Shown here: positions 22,525-34,329 of the stretch, piece by piece | Position numbering within the stretch: position 1 is the stretch's first letter | How the letters are laid out: the number at the start of each line of letters is the position of its first letter | Origin: Symsagittifera roscoffensis | Lineage: Eukaryota; Xenacoelomorpha; Acoela; Convolutidae | Direction: 5' to 3' | DNA: 64,000 bases | NCBI RefSeq assembly: GCF_963678635.1 | Contig: NW_026971625.1 | Location: forward strand, 1-64,000 | Notes under the pieces: generated by a model | The model's input: the letters and a program-made list of their open reading frames with translations, nothing else | Databases searched by the model: none | What the model was told of the DNA's origin: nothing | Made by a program: the position numbers and the translations under genes

Positions 22525-24453
22525 GGAGTTTGAAAATTTCTATTTCGTCTTGGGCGTATAATTTGTCTGTTGACTTCAACTGTATTTTGGTTTTGACTAA
22601 TGTGTCTGATTCGATTTAAGACTTGTTGTAATGTAGGGTACAAGTTATATGTTGGTTCACTTAGTGATGCTTGTCGTTGAACTCGTTCTAGTGGTTCAGA
22701 TAAGCGGGCGTGTCGTTCAGAGGTAAATGGATTGTCTTGAAATGAAATACGTGTGGATGTTTGAAGGTTTTGGGTAGTTGTAGGTGTTGTTGGGTTTTCT
22801 TGGGGAGATGTCGGTGAATACTTTGTTGGTGATGGTTGGTTAGTAATTTTGGAAATAGTTTGATGTATAGATTCTTTTTAGTGCGAAGATTTATGTTTAT
22901 TGTAATACTCTTCGATGAAAAGTATTAAAAAGATTGTTGCTAGAGCGAATGTGACTATTGCCTTTTTTACACATTTGCATATTGTCACAATTAGGAAAAT
23001 TGATAATGTGGTGCAAATTATGAATCGTAAAAAATATCTGTTCTACTAAAAATTGTTCGTATCATTTAGATAGACTTTGAATTATCGTACCTGTAGATGT
23101 GGTCACGGATTTGGGAAAGATGGGAATATATTGCAAATAGGGTGTAGAAAACTAAAAATATTTTACAAAAAATTATTAAAATGATTATGAAAGCTTCAAA
23201 AGTTTCAGTGAAAATATTATCAAAAGTTTAAGTACAATGAAAAGATTTATGAAAAAGTTTAAGATTAAGTTTTTAACAGTGGCGACTGTTGAGGAGAAAA
23301 GCATTTAAGAAATGATTCCTTCATCGAATATTTTTTGATTTTCTGGGGCGAAATTCAAGTGTGGTCGGATTATTTGTTGATTTTTTGACAAGTGGGTTGA
23401 GCTACTTGAAAATTTGTTGGGGGCTTATTTTATGGTGCTCGGGAGGTCTTCTTTGCTTTATTTGTAATTGGTGGGTAATCTGGGATGTTTTTGAAATATT
23501 TGTACTTTTGGCTAAATGATCATGGTATTTTTCTTCTTTAGGCTAATTTGCCATTTTTGGTTGGAGGGTTTTTGAGGTCTAGGTTGGGAAAATATTGTTG
23601 ATCTTTACATAATTAGATAGGGGAGGGCTCTAAAGTTATCGTGATATTTATTTTAGTTGTCAAATTTTAGCGAAATGCTTATTTTTGACCTGGAGGTTGT
23701 AAAGTTATAGTTATAGATATGCCTGGAGATTAATATCGGTCGACTAGTAGGTTGGTGTTAGAGATACTAAAGGTGACTGTTTTAAGCAAATTTTTTTGGC
23801 TGAATTTGAACTAGAATTCTTGCGTATGTTGCAGCATGTTATTTTGAAAATATGGAAGTTCAAAATGTTTGAGATGTGTTTGAGTATGAATTCTGTGAAG
23901 AAGAAAAAGAGTTCATTTTTGAAATTCAACTTTCTTTAATATTTTAGATTGTGGGATGAATGTTTTATAATTTTTACGTGGTTGATTCCTAAGTCTTGAT
24001 GATTCTCTGTGTGCAGATTTTTCTTTTTGTTCTTGTGGCAAGATTTTTTCTATCATTTTTTAATTTTTTCTTTCTTTTCCTAAATTATTTGAGCTTAGTG
24101 TTTAAAAATTAACTGCGTCTTTTTTGTCTTGTTTTTGAATTTGTCTATGTTGATTTTTGTTAATTTCATTTATTTCTGGTTTGATTTCTGTGTTGTTTTG
24201 AATAACTTTTAAACCGGTGAAAGAATATAATTGGGTTAATTCGCGTAATGCGTATTCTTTTGGATAAAAAGGTAGTAAATTGTTTCTATGTTGAACAATT
24301 TCTTTTTTTGGTGGTGTCTATGTTTTTGTGATTGAGAAGTTTAACGATTAATGGATAATTGAAAAAGCTTAAAATTGTTTTTGAAATTCAACTTTCTTTA
24401 GTATTTTAGATTGAGGGATGAAAATTTTATAATTTTTTTCGTGGTTGATTTCT
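22525..24453 (-). repeat. 1.93-kb tandem duplication, unit 2
   Basis: Second unit of the tandem pair. Its high-coordinate end carries the true end of pol copy 1 (stop at 24369) and its low-coordinate end the duplicated env leader. The copies are far more alike than the two LTRs, so the duplication post-dates much of the element's decay or was homogenised. Confidence 0.9.
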
Positions 24454-24513
24454 AAGTTGTGATAATTCTCTATGTTCGGAATTTTTTTTGTTCTTGTGGC
24501 AAGATTTTTTCTA

Positions 24514-25886
24514 TTAATTTCCTATTTTTCTTTCTTTTTCAGGTTTAATTTTATCTCGTGTGTTTATGCTTTTATGAATTGTGTTTTCTTTTTGACTTTG
24601 TATATGATGATTGTCATTACTTACCTTTGTTTCTTGTTCTATTTGTGTATTATTTTTAACAATTTTTAAACCGATGAAAGAATATAATTGTGTTAATTTG
24701 TGTAAAGCGTATTCTTTCGGGCAGTAGGGTAAAAAATTGTTACGATGTTGAACAAATTCTTTTTTAGTTGAATCTGTAAGTTTATATGTGACTTCAGTGG
24801 GTTTAGAAATTACTTGGTGTGGTCCTTTTTGAAATGATTGTAATTTTTTAGAGATTTCTTTTTGGAATTGGAGTTTTAGTATTAAAACAAATGTTCCAAT
24901 TTTTAAGTCTGTGGCTGGCATAAAACGTGATTTATTTGATTGTTTATGTTTTGCCTTTGTAACAATTTGTTTGTTACTTTTTGGTAGATTTCGTTGTATT
25001 TTTTATCTCTATTGAGAATCCATTCGGTGTTTGTACCAGAGGCTAATTTGAGAATTTGTGGGTGATAAAAGTGATCTTCATCGTGTGTATGTAATGGTAG
25101 ATTATAGCATATTGAATCTTTGTTTGGTTTGCAATAACATTGTGCGTTTTGTGGGCATTTGCTGTAAACATAATTGGTTTTCTTGGTTTTTGATTAAAAA
25201 CCATTTCATATTGTGGCATTCCTAAGGTTGTCGTTTTTTGCGAATCATATGATAAGGTAAATAATTTTACATCTGCTGACCATTCTGTGTATCGTGTATC
25301 ATTTCCATTAATGATACATCTAAGGTATTCTTGTAATGAATGGTTCATACCTTCGACTAATCCATTTGTCCAAGGTGCATGAGATGTACGTGGTTTGTGC
25401 TTTATGTTGTATAAATGACATATTGTGATGATTTCGTTATTATTGAAATCTGTACCGTTGTCTGTTACTAAAATTTCTGGTAGAACAAATTTAGCTATCC
25501 AATTTTCGTAGAGTGATGTGTAGGCGTAGTAAGCATTACAATGTGGTACTGGGTTGAGTGCTACATATTGCGTGAATGCATCAACAATAACCATAATGTG
25601 TGAATTTTCTTTCAGAGGATGATGAAAATGGTCCTTTTGTGTCGAATTAAATTCTATGGTTGAAATATAAACTTTGTCCTTTGAAAACTTGTTTTTGTGC
25701 TATTTATTTTTGATTTGGATAAGGTTTATTTAATTGGCATATTATACAATCATTGCATAATACTTTTATCCAAATTGGGGCGTTTGGAAAGTAAAAATTT
25801 TGTGTGAAATTTGAGTATGTTTTTTCTGATCCGGAGTGTCCTTTTGTATTTTGTGTATGTGAAATGTTGAATGCTAATAATATCAT
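24514..25886 (-). pseudogene. pol copy 1: integrase
   Basis: The zinc-binding region at 25886-25704 has His-His then CNDC. The catalytic core at 25594-25043 has all three acidic residues (VIVDAF, VTDNGTDF, GLVEGMN, i.e. D, D, E). The C-terminal region at 24921-24514 has VQHRNNFLPYCPKEYALHKL. A frame break near 25690 separates the zinc and core domains. The DDE signature and order match Ty3/Gypsy integrases. The core itself is open. Confidence 0.85.
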
Positions 25887-26646
25887 ACTTTAGACAGGGG
25901 ACTTTAGAATCATCTAATTGATTTTCTAAAAATTCTGTATTTTCATTTATTGAGGTATTGTTAAATTTGCGAAAATATCTGAGGAGTGTTTTGTTTCCTA
26001 AAATTGTTGTATCGGCTTTTACTGGTTTTGTTTTGTAACTGTGCCATGATTTTAGTTGTCTAATTACTGGGTCAAGATTTTGGTATCGTTTTAAAAGTTC
26101 AAGTGTAACTTTTTCTGTTGGTGGGAGAAAAATATTGTCAATTTCTAGTTTTGATAGGAAGATTGTATCAAGAGGGTCATGGAGATTAAATACTTGATTT
26201 ATCGTGTATTTTGAGTCATTTGTTTGCGGTCCTGATAAATTTATTTTATCGGTTAAGTTTTTTTTTAATTAATGGGAAAAGGTCTTTTTTATGCGGTTGT
26301 TGTTTTACTTTCTTTTGTTGAGTGTTATTTTTATCCAATGTGAGTATGGAATTAGTTTAAACGTAAATGTCCCTAATAAATCTACTTCATAGTGATTATT
26401 TTGGCAATCTAGATAGAGTGGGAAATGTTGTAGGTTATTTATTTGTGATTGATCAATGTCGGTTTTTACTGCATATTTGCATTCTAATCTGGGTGATGTT
26501 TCGTCTTTTGCGAGATAGAATTTGATATTTTTTGGTATTTCAACTGTAGTTTTTCGTGTAAGTATTTCGGGTGGTGTATTTCTACTTAATGTATCTGGTA
26601 ATGCAAGGTTTTTTCCTGCTGTCCAAACTATATGTAAGTTTGGAAA

Positions 26647-28114
26647 TTACATTAAAATTAGTTGAAATCTATAAACTCTATGATTTGGGTTTGATTTTTG
26701 TGTAAAGAGAAAGATAATTGGTTCATGATCTGTAAATAAAACTGTTGAGTGTTTTGATCCAAGTATCAGAAATTCATATTCTGTAAGAGTGTATATTATA
26801 GCGGTACATTCTCTCCTTAGGGTGGAGAGTCGTAACTCAGCTTGTGTAAATAATCGTGAATTTGCTGATATAAGATTCATTTTGTTTGTTCCACTATGTG
26901 ATTGTAATAATGCTGCGCCGATGCCAAAAAATGAAGCATCGCATATTGCATAGAGTGGTTGATTTGGATCTGGAATGGTGTTTGAAATTTGTTCTGTTAA
27001 AAGTTTTTTAATTTCGTCAAATCGTGTTTGGTGTTCAGTGGTCCAATCAAAATAGTTTTGTTGTCTAAGGATGTTATAAAAAGGTCTTAAGTATAGTTGC
27101 ATTTTGTAAACATATTTACTTAAGAAATTCAACATTCCAAGGAATTCTTGGTTTTTCTTTTTATTCGTTGGTGGTTGGAATTTTTGAATTGCATCAATGC
27201 GTGATTTTAATGGAATGATAGTCTTTCGTTCAATATTACGTCCTAAAAACTTTACGCGTGTTAAGAAAAAGTGTGATTTATCTGGGGCTGGTTTCAGATT
27301 TTTGTTTTGGAGTATTTTGTGGTATTGTTCTAAAACTGTAAACATTTCGTCTTTAGTTTTGCAAGAAAACATCGTCTAATTATGTGATTGCATTTTTCTT
27401 GAGTATTAGTGGTCGAAAAGTTTTACTCATGAATGCTGAAAAAGCTGCTGGTCCTATGGATATTCCATAGAATTATCGATTAAAATCGTATTGTTGATTT
27501 CCAATAAAAAATTGTGTTCATCGTCGTGACTGTTCATCTAGTGGCATTTGATTGTAAGCACTATTCATATCTGCGGTTGTGAAGTACCTACCGTTTATCT
27601 TTGTTAAGATAACTTGTATTGGTTCAATGGGCCAATTACATTTTGATTAATCAATTAGTGAATTAAGTTATCCAGCGTCTAAAACTAATTTTAGTGATTC
27701 TCCTTTTGCTAGAATGATGGCAGGGTTGATGAAGGTGTTACCTTTTGGTTGTTCTTCCTTGTTTACTGGTGATTTGATTTCGTATTGTTCTAAAATATTT
27801 AGTAATCTATTGACTTTATTGTGTAAGTGTATTGGTACTTTACTTGCTCTTTGTTTTTTGAAAACTACGTCAGGTTTCAATGGAAGATGTAGGGATGAAC
27901 TAACTTTTCCAACGTCAAATTTTGATGTTGCGTAAACTGATGAAAAATTTTTTAATTGTTTAGCTAATTTATCAAATTCATCTTGTGTTATTTGTGAATG
28001 TTGAAAATTAAACATTGTTAAAAACGTTTGTTGATCTTTAGTATACTTTGTTATTTTGAATGTTGGTTTGAAATATGGAGTTTTTGTGAAATAAACTGTA
28101 TTTTCTTTTTTCAT
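26647..28114 (-). pseudogene. pol copy 1: reverse transcriptase and RNase H
   Basis: Open pieces at 28114-27668 (pre-RT and RT start) and 27372-26647 (thumb, connection, RNase H), with stops and shifts in between. The RT catalytic tetrad region reads T-stop-LDDVF near 27375: the Tyr codon of the YxDD-type motif is a TAA. The downstream RNase H keeps its acidic residues (CDASFFGIGAALLQ, ECTAIIYT, FTDHEPIIFL), the Ty3/Gypsy-type pattern. Non-functional as read. Confidence 0.85.
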
Positions 28115-29002
28115 TGCTTATTATATTATTTATGGACAATTCTTCATCAAGAATTGTTGATTGACAAATGTCTAATAGTTGTAATATATTATACACTCTG
28201 TATGCTAATTCTTTTATAGGTGAGGTTGTGGCGCTTGTTTCACAATATCCTAAAAGTCCCAAGGGTTTTCTTATTCTATTCAGTGTATTATTAAACACGT
28301 GTAGTGAAATAATATCAGAATTTGTGTTTCATTCATATTTTATTGATGATATTGTTATTTTAAAGAATTTGTGAATTGGTCGAAATTCGAAAACTGCCTT
28401 GAAAAATTGTTGTCTGTTTTGACCTTTGTCATATTGATGAACTTGTTTTATTGAGAAGTTATAAATGATTCCTGCTAGTGGTTTCAGGTGTTTTCGTTCT
28501 TGGTTATAAATAAGGTAGAATTTTGACAAGAATGGTGGTTGTTTGTTTAATCTTTGAAAAAATGTTAAAGCTGTGTTTTTCATTCTTGTTATTTGTCTTT
28601 TATATGTTTACAGTTCAAGATATTTATTTTGGATATATTTATTTATATATTTATTGTGTGATAAATGGTATTCCAATGGTATTATGTTTAATATCAGTAA
28701 TGTGGAATGTCTGTTTGAATGGTTTCTTTAAAATTTTGTTTTGTTCCACTGTTCTTGTGGGAACAAGGGATAGTTGAATTTTTCCATAGTTTACTAATGT
28801 TGATCATTGTGCTGTTGCTAGTTTACTAGATATTTCGAGAGGTTGTAAATTTGGATGTAGTGTTCTAATTTCATTCCATGTAGGGATGTTAATGATATTT
28901 GATTCTGCTCCTGAGTCGATTAAAAAATCAATTTCAAGATCTGTTGATTGAAATTCTTTACTTTTTGGGCTCTCTAGGAGAAATGGAATTGTCCAAGTTT
29001 TT

Positions 29003-29740
29003 TTGCAAATAGGGTGTAGAAAATTAAAAATATGTTACAAAAAACTATCAAAATGATTATAAAAGCTTCAAAAGTTTCAGTAAAAAATATTATCAAAAAC
29101 TTAAGTACAATGAAAAGATTTATGAAGAAGTTTAAGATTAAGTTTTTAAGAGTGGCGACTGTTGAGGAGAAAGGCGTTTAAGAAATGATTCGTTCGTCGA
29201 ATATTTTTTGATTTTATGGGGCGAAATTCAAGTGTGGCCGGATTATTTATTAATTTTTTGGCAAGCGGGTTGAGCTACTTGAAAAATTGTTGGGGGCTTA
29301 TTTTATGGTGCTCGGGAGGTCTTCTTTGCTTTATTTGTAATTGTTGGGTAATCTGGGATGTTTTTGAAATATTTGTACTTTTGGCTAAATGATCATGGTC
29401 CTTTTCTTCTTTAGGCTAATTTGCCATTTTTGATTGGACGGTTTTTGAGGTCTAAGTTGGGAAAAAATTGTTGATCTTTACATAATTAGATAGGGGAGGG
29501 TTGTAATATTATCGTGATATTTATTTTAATTGTCAAATTCTAGCCAGTTGCTTATTTTTGACCTGGAGGTTGTAAAGTTATAGTTATAGATATGCCTGGA
29601 GATTGATATCGGTCGGCTAGTAGGTTGGTGTTAGAGATACTAAAGGTGACTGTTTTAAGCGAATTCTATTGGCTGAATTTGAACTAGATTTGTTGCGTAT
29701 GTCGCAGAATGTTATTTTGAAAATGTGAAAGTTTAAAAAG
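29003..29740 (-). repeat. pol/env spacer, extra copy between the two pol genes
   Basis: About 700 bases that match the spacers starting at 21201 and 23131 (beginning TTGCAAATAGGGTGTAGAA), with noticeably more differences than those two show between themselves. Its presence here marks the junction of the pol duplication: sequence from after pol is joined to the protease start of copy 1. No coding frame. Confidence 0.88.
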
Positions 29741-30241
29741 ATTGAGAAGTTTAACGATTAATGGATATTTGAAAAAGCTTGAAATTATTTTTGAAATTCA
29801 ACTTTCTTAGGTATTTTAGATTGAGGGACAAAAATTTCATAATTTTTTTTCGTGGTTGATTTCTAAGTCGTGATAATTCTCTATGTTCGGATTTTTTTTT
29901 GTTCTTGAGGCAAGATTTTTTCTATTAGGTTCTTATTTTTCTTTCTTTTTCGGGTTCAATTTGATCTCGTGTGTTTATGCTTTTATGAATTGTGTTTTCT
30001 TTTTGACTTTGTCTATGATGATTGTCATCACTTACATTTGTTTCTTGTTCTATTTGTGTATTATTTTGAAAAAAAATTTTAAACCGGTGAAAGAATTTAA
30101 TTGTGTTAATTCGCGTAAAGCGTACTCTTTCGGGTAGTAGGGTAAAAAATTGTTACGATGTTGAACAATTTCTTTTTTAGTTGAATCTGTAAGTTTATAT
30201 GTGACTTCAGTGGGCTTAGAAATTACTTGGTGTGGTCATTT

Positions 30242-31294
30242 TTAAAGTGGTTGTAATTTTTTAGATATTCGTTTTTGGGTTTGGAAATTTGGTATTAAAA
30301 CAAGTGTTCCAATTTTTAAGTCTGTGGCTGGCATAAAACATGAATTAATCTGATTGTTAATGTTTTGCCTTTGTAACATTTTCTTTGTTACTTTTTGGTA
30401 GATTTCGTTGTGTTTTTTATCTCTATTCAAAATCAATTCGGTTTGTGTAGCAGATGCTAATTTGAGAATTTGTGGGTGATGAAAGTGATCTTCATCGTGT
30501 GTATGTAATGGTAGATTATAGCATATTGAATCTTTGTTTGGTTTGCGATAACCTTGTGCGTTTTTGTGGGCATTTGCTGTGAACATAATTGGTTTTCTTG
30601 CTTTTTGTTTAAAAACCATTTCATATGGTGACATTCCTAAGGTTGTCGTTATTTGCTATTTATATGATAAGGGAAATAATTTTACATCTGCTGACCATTC
30701 TGTGTATCGTAAATCATTTCCATTAAAGATACATCTAAGGTATTCTTGTAATGAACGGTTCATACCTTCGACTAATCCATTTGTCCAAGATGCATGAGAT
30801 GTACGTGGTTTGTGTTTCATGTTGTATAATCGACATAGTGTGATGGTTTCGTTATTAATGAATTCTATACCGTTGTCTGTTACTAAAATTTTGGGCAGTC
30901 CAAATTTAGCTATCCAATGTTCGTAGAGTGTTGTGTAGGCGTAGTAAGCATTACAGAGTGGTACTGGGTTGAGTGCTACATATTGCGTGAATGCATCAAC
31001 AATAACCATAATGTGTGAATTTTCTTTCAGAGGATGATGAAAATGGTCCTTTTGTGTCGAATTAAATTCTATGGTTGAACTTTGTCCTTTGAAATCTTGT
31101 TTTTGTGCTATTTGTTTTTGATTTGGATAAGGTTTATTTAATTGGCATATTATACAATCATTGCATAATACTTTTATCCAAATTGGGGCGTTTGGAAAGT
31201 AAAAACTTTGTGTGAAATTTGAGTGTGTTTTTTCTGATCCGGAGTGTCCTTTTGTATTTTGTGTATGTGAAATGTTGAATGCTAATAATATCAT
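30242..31294 (-). pseudogene. pol copy 2: integrase
   Basis: A 212-codon frame (31294-30656) holds the HHCC zinc domain (SHTQNTKGH, CNDCIIC) and the whole catalytic core with D (VIVDAF), D (VTDNGIEF) and E (GLVEGMN). After a frame break, 30634-30242 continues the C-terminal part (FMPATDLKIGTLVLIPNF). All catalytic residues are present. This is the best-preserved integrase in the window, though still broken downstream. Confidence 0.87.
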
Positions 31295-32063
31295 ACTTAA
31301 GGGGTGACAGGGGACTTTAGAATCATCTAATTGATTTTCTAAAAGTTCTGTATTTTCATTTTTTGACGTGTTGTTAAATTTGCGAAAATATCTGAGGAGT
31401 GTTTTGTTTCCTAAAATTGTTGTATCGGCTTTTACTGGTTTTGTTTTGTAATTGTGCCAAGATTTTAGTTGTCTAATTACTGGGTCAAGAGTTTGGTATC
31501 GTTTTAAAAGTTCAAGTGTAACTTTTTCTGTTGGTGGGAGAAAAAAATTGTCAATTTCTAGTTTTGATAGGAGGATTGTATCGAGAGGGTCATGGAGATT
31601 AAATACTTGATTTATCGTGTATTTTGAGTCATTTGTTTGCGGTCCTGATAAATTTATTTTATCGGTTAAGTTTTCTTTTTCAATTAATGGGAAAAGGTCT
31701 TTTTTATGTGCTGGTTGTTTTACTTTCTTTTGTTGAGTGTTATTTTTTATCCAATGTGAGTATGGAATTGGTTTAAACGCAAATGTACCTAATAAATCTA
31801 CTTCATAGTGATTATTTTGGCAATCTAGATAGAGTGGGAAACGTTGTAGGTTATTTATTTGTGATTGATCAATGTCGGTTTTTACTGCATATTTGCATTC
31901 TAATCTGGGTGATGTTTCGTCTTTTGCGAGATAGAATTTGATATTTTTTGGTATTTCAACTGTAGTTTTTCGTGTAAGTATTTCGGGTGGTGTATTTCTA
32001 CTTAATGTATCTGGTAATGCAAGGTTTTTTTCCTCCTGTCCAAACTATATGTAAGTTTGGAAA

Positions 32064-33405
32064 TTACATTAAGATTAGTTGAAATCTATAAACTCTATGA
32101 TTTGGGTTTGATTTTTGTGTAACGAGAAAGATAATTGGTTCATGATCTGTAAATAAAACTGTTGGGTGTTTTGATCCAAGTATCAGAAATTCATATTCTG
32201 TAAGAGTGTATATTATAGCGGTACATTCTCTCATTAGGGTGGAGAGTCGTAACTCAGCTTGTGTAAATAATCGTGAATTTGCTGATATAAGATTCATTTT
32301 GTTTGTTCCACTATGTGATTGTAATAATGCTGCGCCGATGCCAAAAGTTGAAGCATCGCATATTGCATAGAGTGGTTGATTTGGATCTGGAATGGTGTTT
32401 GAAATTTGTTCTGTTAAAAGTTTTTTAATTTCGTCAAATCGTGTTTGGTGTTCAGTGGTCCATTCAAAATTATTTTGATGTCTAAGGATGTTAGTGAATG
32501 GTCTTAAGTGAATTTTGTGAACATATTTACTTAAGAAGTTCAACATTCCAAGGAATTCTTGGATTTTCTTTTTATTCGTTGGTGGTTGGAGTTTTTGAAT
32601 TGCATCAATGCGTGATTTTAAAGGAGTGATAGTATTTCGTTCAATATTATGTCCTAAAAATTTTACGCGTGTTAAGAAAAAATGTGATTTATTTGGGGCT
32701 ATTTTCAGATTTTCGTTTTGGAGTATTTTGTTGTATTGGTCTAAAACTGTACACATTTCGTCTTTAGTTTGTGATTGCATGAAAACATCGTCTATTAGTT
32801 GTCGACAAATTTTACACATGAATGTTGAAAAGGCTGCTGGTCCTATGGATATTCCATAGAATAATCCATTAAATTCGTATTTTTGATTTTCAATAACAAA
32901 TTGTGTTAATCGTCGTGACTTTTCATCTAGTGGCGTTTGATTGTAAGCACTTTTCATATCTGCGGTTGTGAAGTACTTACCGTTTATCTTTGTTAAGATA
33001 ACTTGGATTGGTTCAATCGACCAATTACATTTTGATTCATCAATTAGTGAATTAAGATATCTACCATCTACAACTATTTTTAGTGATTCTCCTTTTGCTA
33101 GAATGATGACAGGGTTGATGAAAGTGTTACCTTTTGGTTGTTCTTCCTTGTTTACTGGTGATATGATTTCGTATTGTTGTAAAATATTTAGTAATCTATT
33201 GACTTTATCGTGTAAGTGGATTGGTACTTTACTTGCTCTTTGTTTTTTGAAAACTACGTCAGGTTTTAATGGAAGATGTATGGATGAACTAACTTTTTCA
33301 ACGTCAAATTTTGATGTTGCGTAAACTGATGAATATTTTATTAATTGGTTAGCTAATTTATCAAATTCGTCTTGTGTTATTTGTGAATGTTGAATGTTAA
33401 AAATT
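32064..33405 (-). pseudogene. pol copy 2: reverse transcriptase and RNase H, long open frame with active-site deletion
   Basis: About 445 codons without a stop. RT landmarks: TTADMKSAYNQ (motif A Asp), FNGLFYGISIGPAAFSTFM (motif B-like), then CRQLIDDVFMQS where copy 1 has nine additional codons ahead of DD. The YxDD motif is thus reduced to LIDD by an in-frame deletion of about 27 nt. RNase H keeps CDASTFGIGAALLQ, ECTAIIYT and LFTDHEPIIFL. The frame ends at the TAA at 32064, soon after the RNase H domain. The deletion removes the strand leading into the catalytic turn, so activity is unlikely. Confidence 0.85.
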
Positions 33406-34329
33406 AAACATTGTTAAAAACGTTTGTTGTTCTTTGGTATACTTTGTTATATTGAATGTTGGTTTGAAATATGGAGTTGTTGATTGACAAATGTCTAATA
33501 GTTGTAATATAATATTCACTCTGTATGCTATTTCTTTTATAGGTGAGGTTGTGGCGTTTGTTTTACAATATCCTAAAAGTTCTTAGTAAAATGTTATTCC
33601 TTCGGTGTATTTTTGATACACGTGTAGTGAAAAAATATCAGAATTTATGTTTCTGTCATATTTTATTGATGATATTGTTGTTTTAAAGAATTTGTGATTT
33701 GGTCGAAATACGAAATCTGACATGAAAAATTGTTGTCTGTTTTGACCTTTGTCATATTGATGAACTTGTTTTATTGAAAAGTTATATGTGGTTCCTGATA
33801 GTGCTTTCAGGTGTTTTCGTTCTTGGTTATAAATAGGGTAGAATTTTGAGAAGAATGGTGGTTGTTTGTTTAATCTTTGAAAAATGTTAAGGCTGTGTTT
33901 TTCATTCTTGTATATTTGTCTTTTGTATGGAGTTTACTGTTTAAAAAATTTATTGTGCGTATATATTTAGTGATAAATGGTATTCCAATGATATTATGTT
34001 TAATATCAGTAATGTGGAATGTTTTTTTGAATGGTTTAAAAATATTTTGTTTTGTTCCATTGTTCTTTTGGAACAAGAGATAGTTGAATTTTTCTATAGT
34101 TTACTAATGTTGATCCTTGTGCTGTTGCTAGTTTACTAGATGTTTCGAGAGGTTGTAAATTTGGGTGTAGTGTTCTAATTTCATTCCATGTAGGGATGTT
34201 AATGATATTTGATTCTGCTCCTGAGTCGACTAAAAAATCAATTTCAAGATCTGGTGGTTGAAATTCTTTACTTTTTGGGCTCTCTAAGAGAAATGGGATT
34301 GTCCAAATTTTTTCTCTTGGTCAATCTTT

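Larger units (their letters stand above)
24369..29002 (-). pseudogene. pol: pol polyprotein, copy 1
   Basis: Complete but broken Ty3-type pol in the order protease, RT, RNase H, integrase and C-terminal tail. Protease motif LIDSGAES is at about 28920-28906. Offset to copy 2 is about 5.31 kb. The upstream end is cut in the protease N-terminal region and joined directly to the pol/env spacer sequence at 29003, so this copy is not preceded by gag. Frameshifts and stops separate all domains, including a stop at the first position of the RT catalytic motif. The C-terminal stop at 24369 follows KKVEFQKQF. Confidence 0.85.
29776..34300 (-). pseudogene. pol: pol polyprotein, copy 2 (gag-proximal)
   Basis: This copy follows gag directly. 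Protease motif FLVDSGAES is at 34233-34207. A degenerate linker (33.9-33.4 kb) is followed by a long open RT-RNase H frame, a broken connection region (32.06-31.30 kb) and integrase. It is better preserved than copy 1 but lacks nine codons at the RT active site, and its terminal TAA is changed (GCTTGAAATT at 29778). It is the copy in the right place to be expressed as Gag-Pol. Confidence 0.85.

Noticed and set aside
21813-23929. Two identical 61-codon minus-strand frames (21813-21998 and 23744-23929)
   Set aside because: Identical only because of the 1.93-kb tandem duplication; Lys/Asn/Phe-rich and within the pol/env spacer.
28168-28777. + strand frames opposite the protease-RT linker
   Set aside because: Shadow frames in T-rich DNA opposite pol copy 1.
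32608-33324. + strand frames opposite RT (32608-32859 and 32968-33324)
   Set aside because: Antisense shadows of the conserved RT reading frame.
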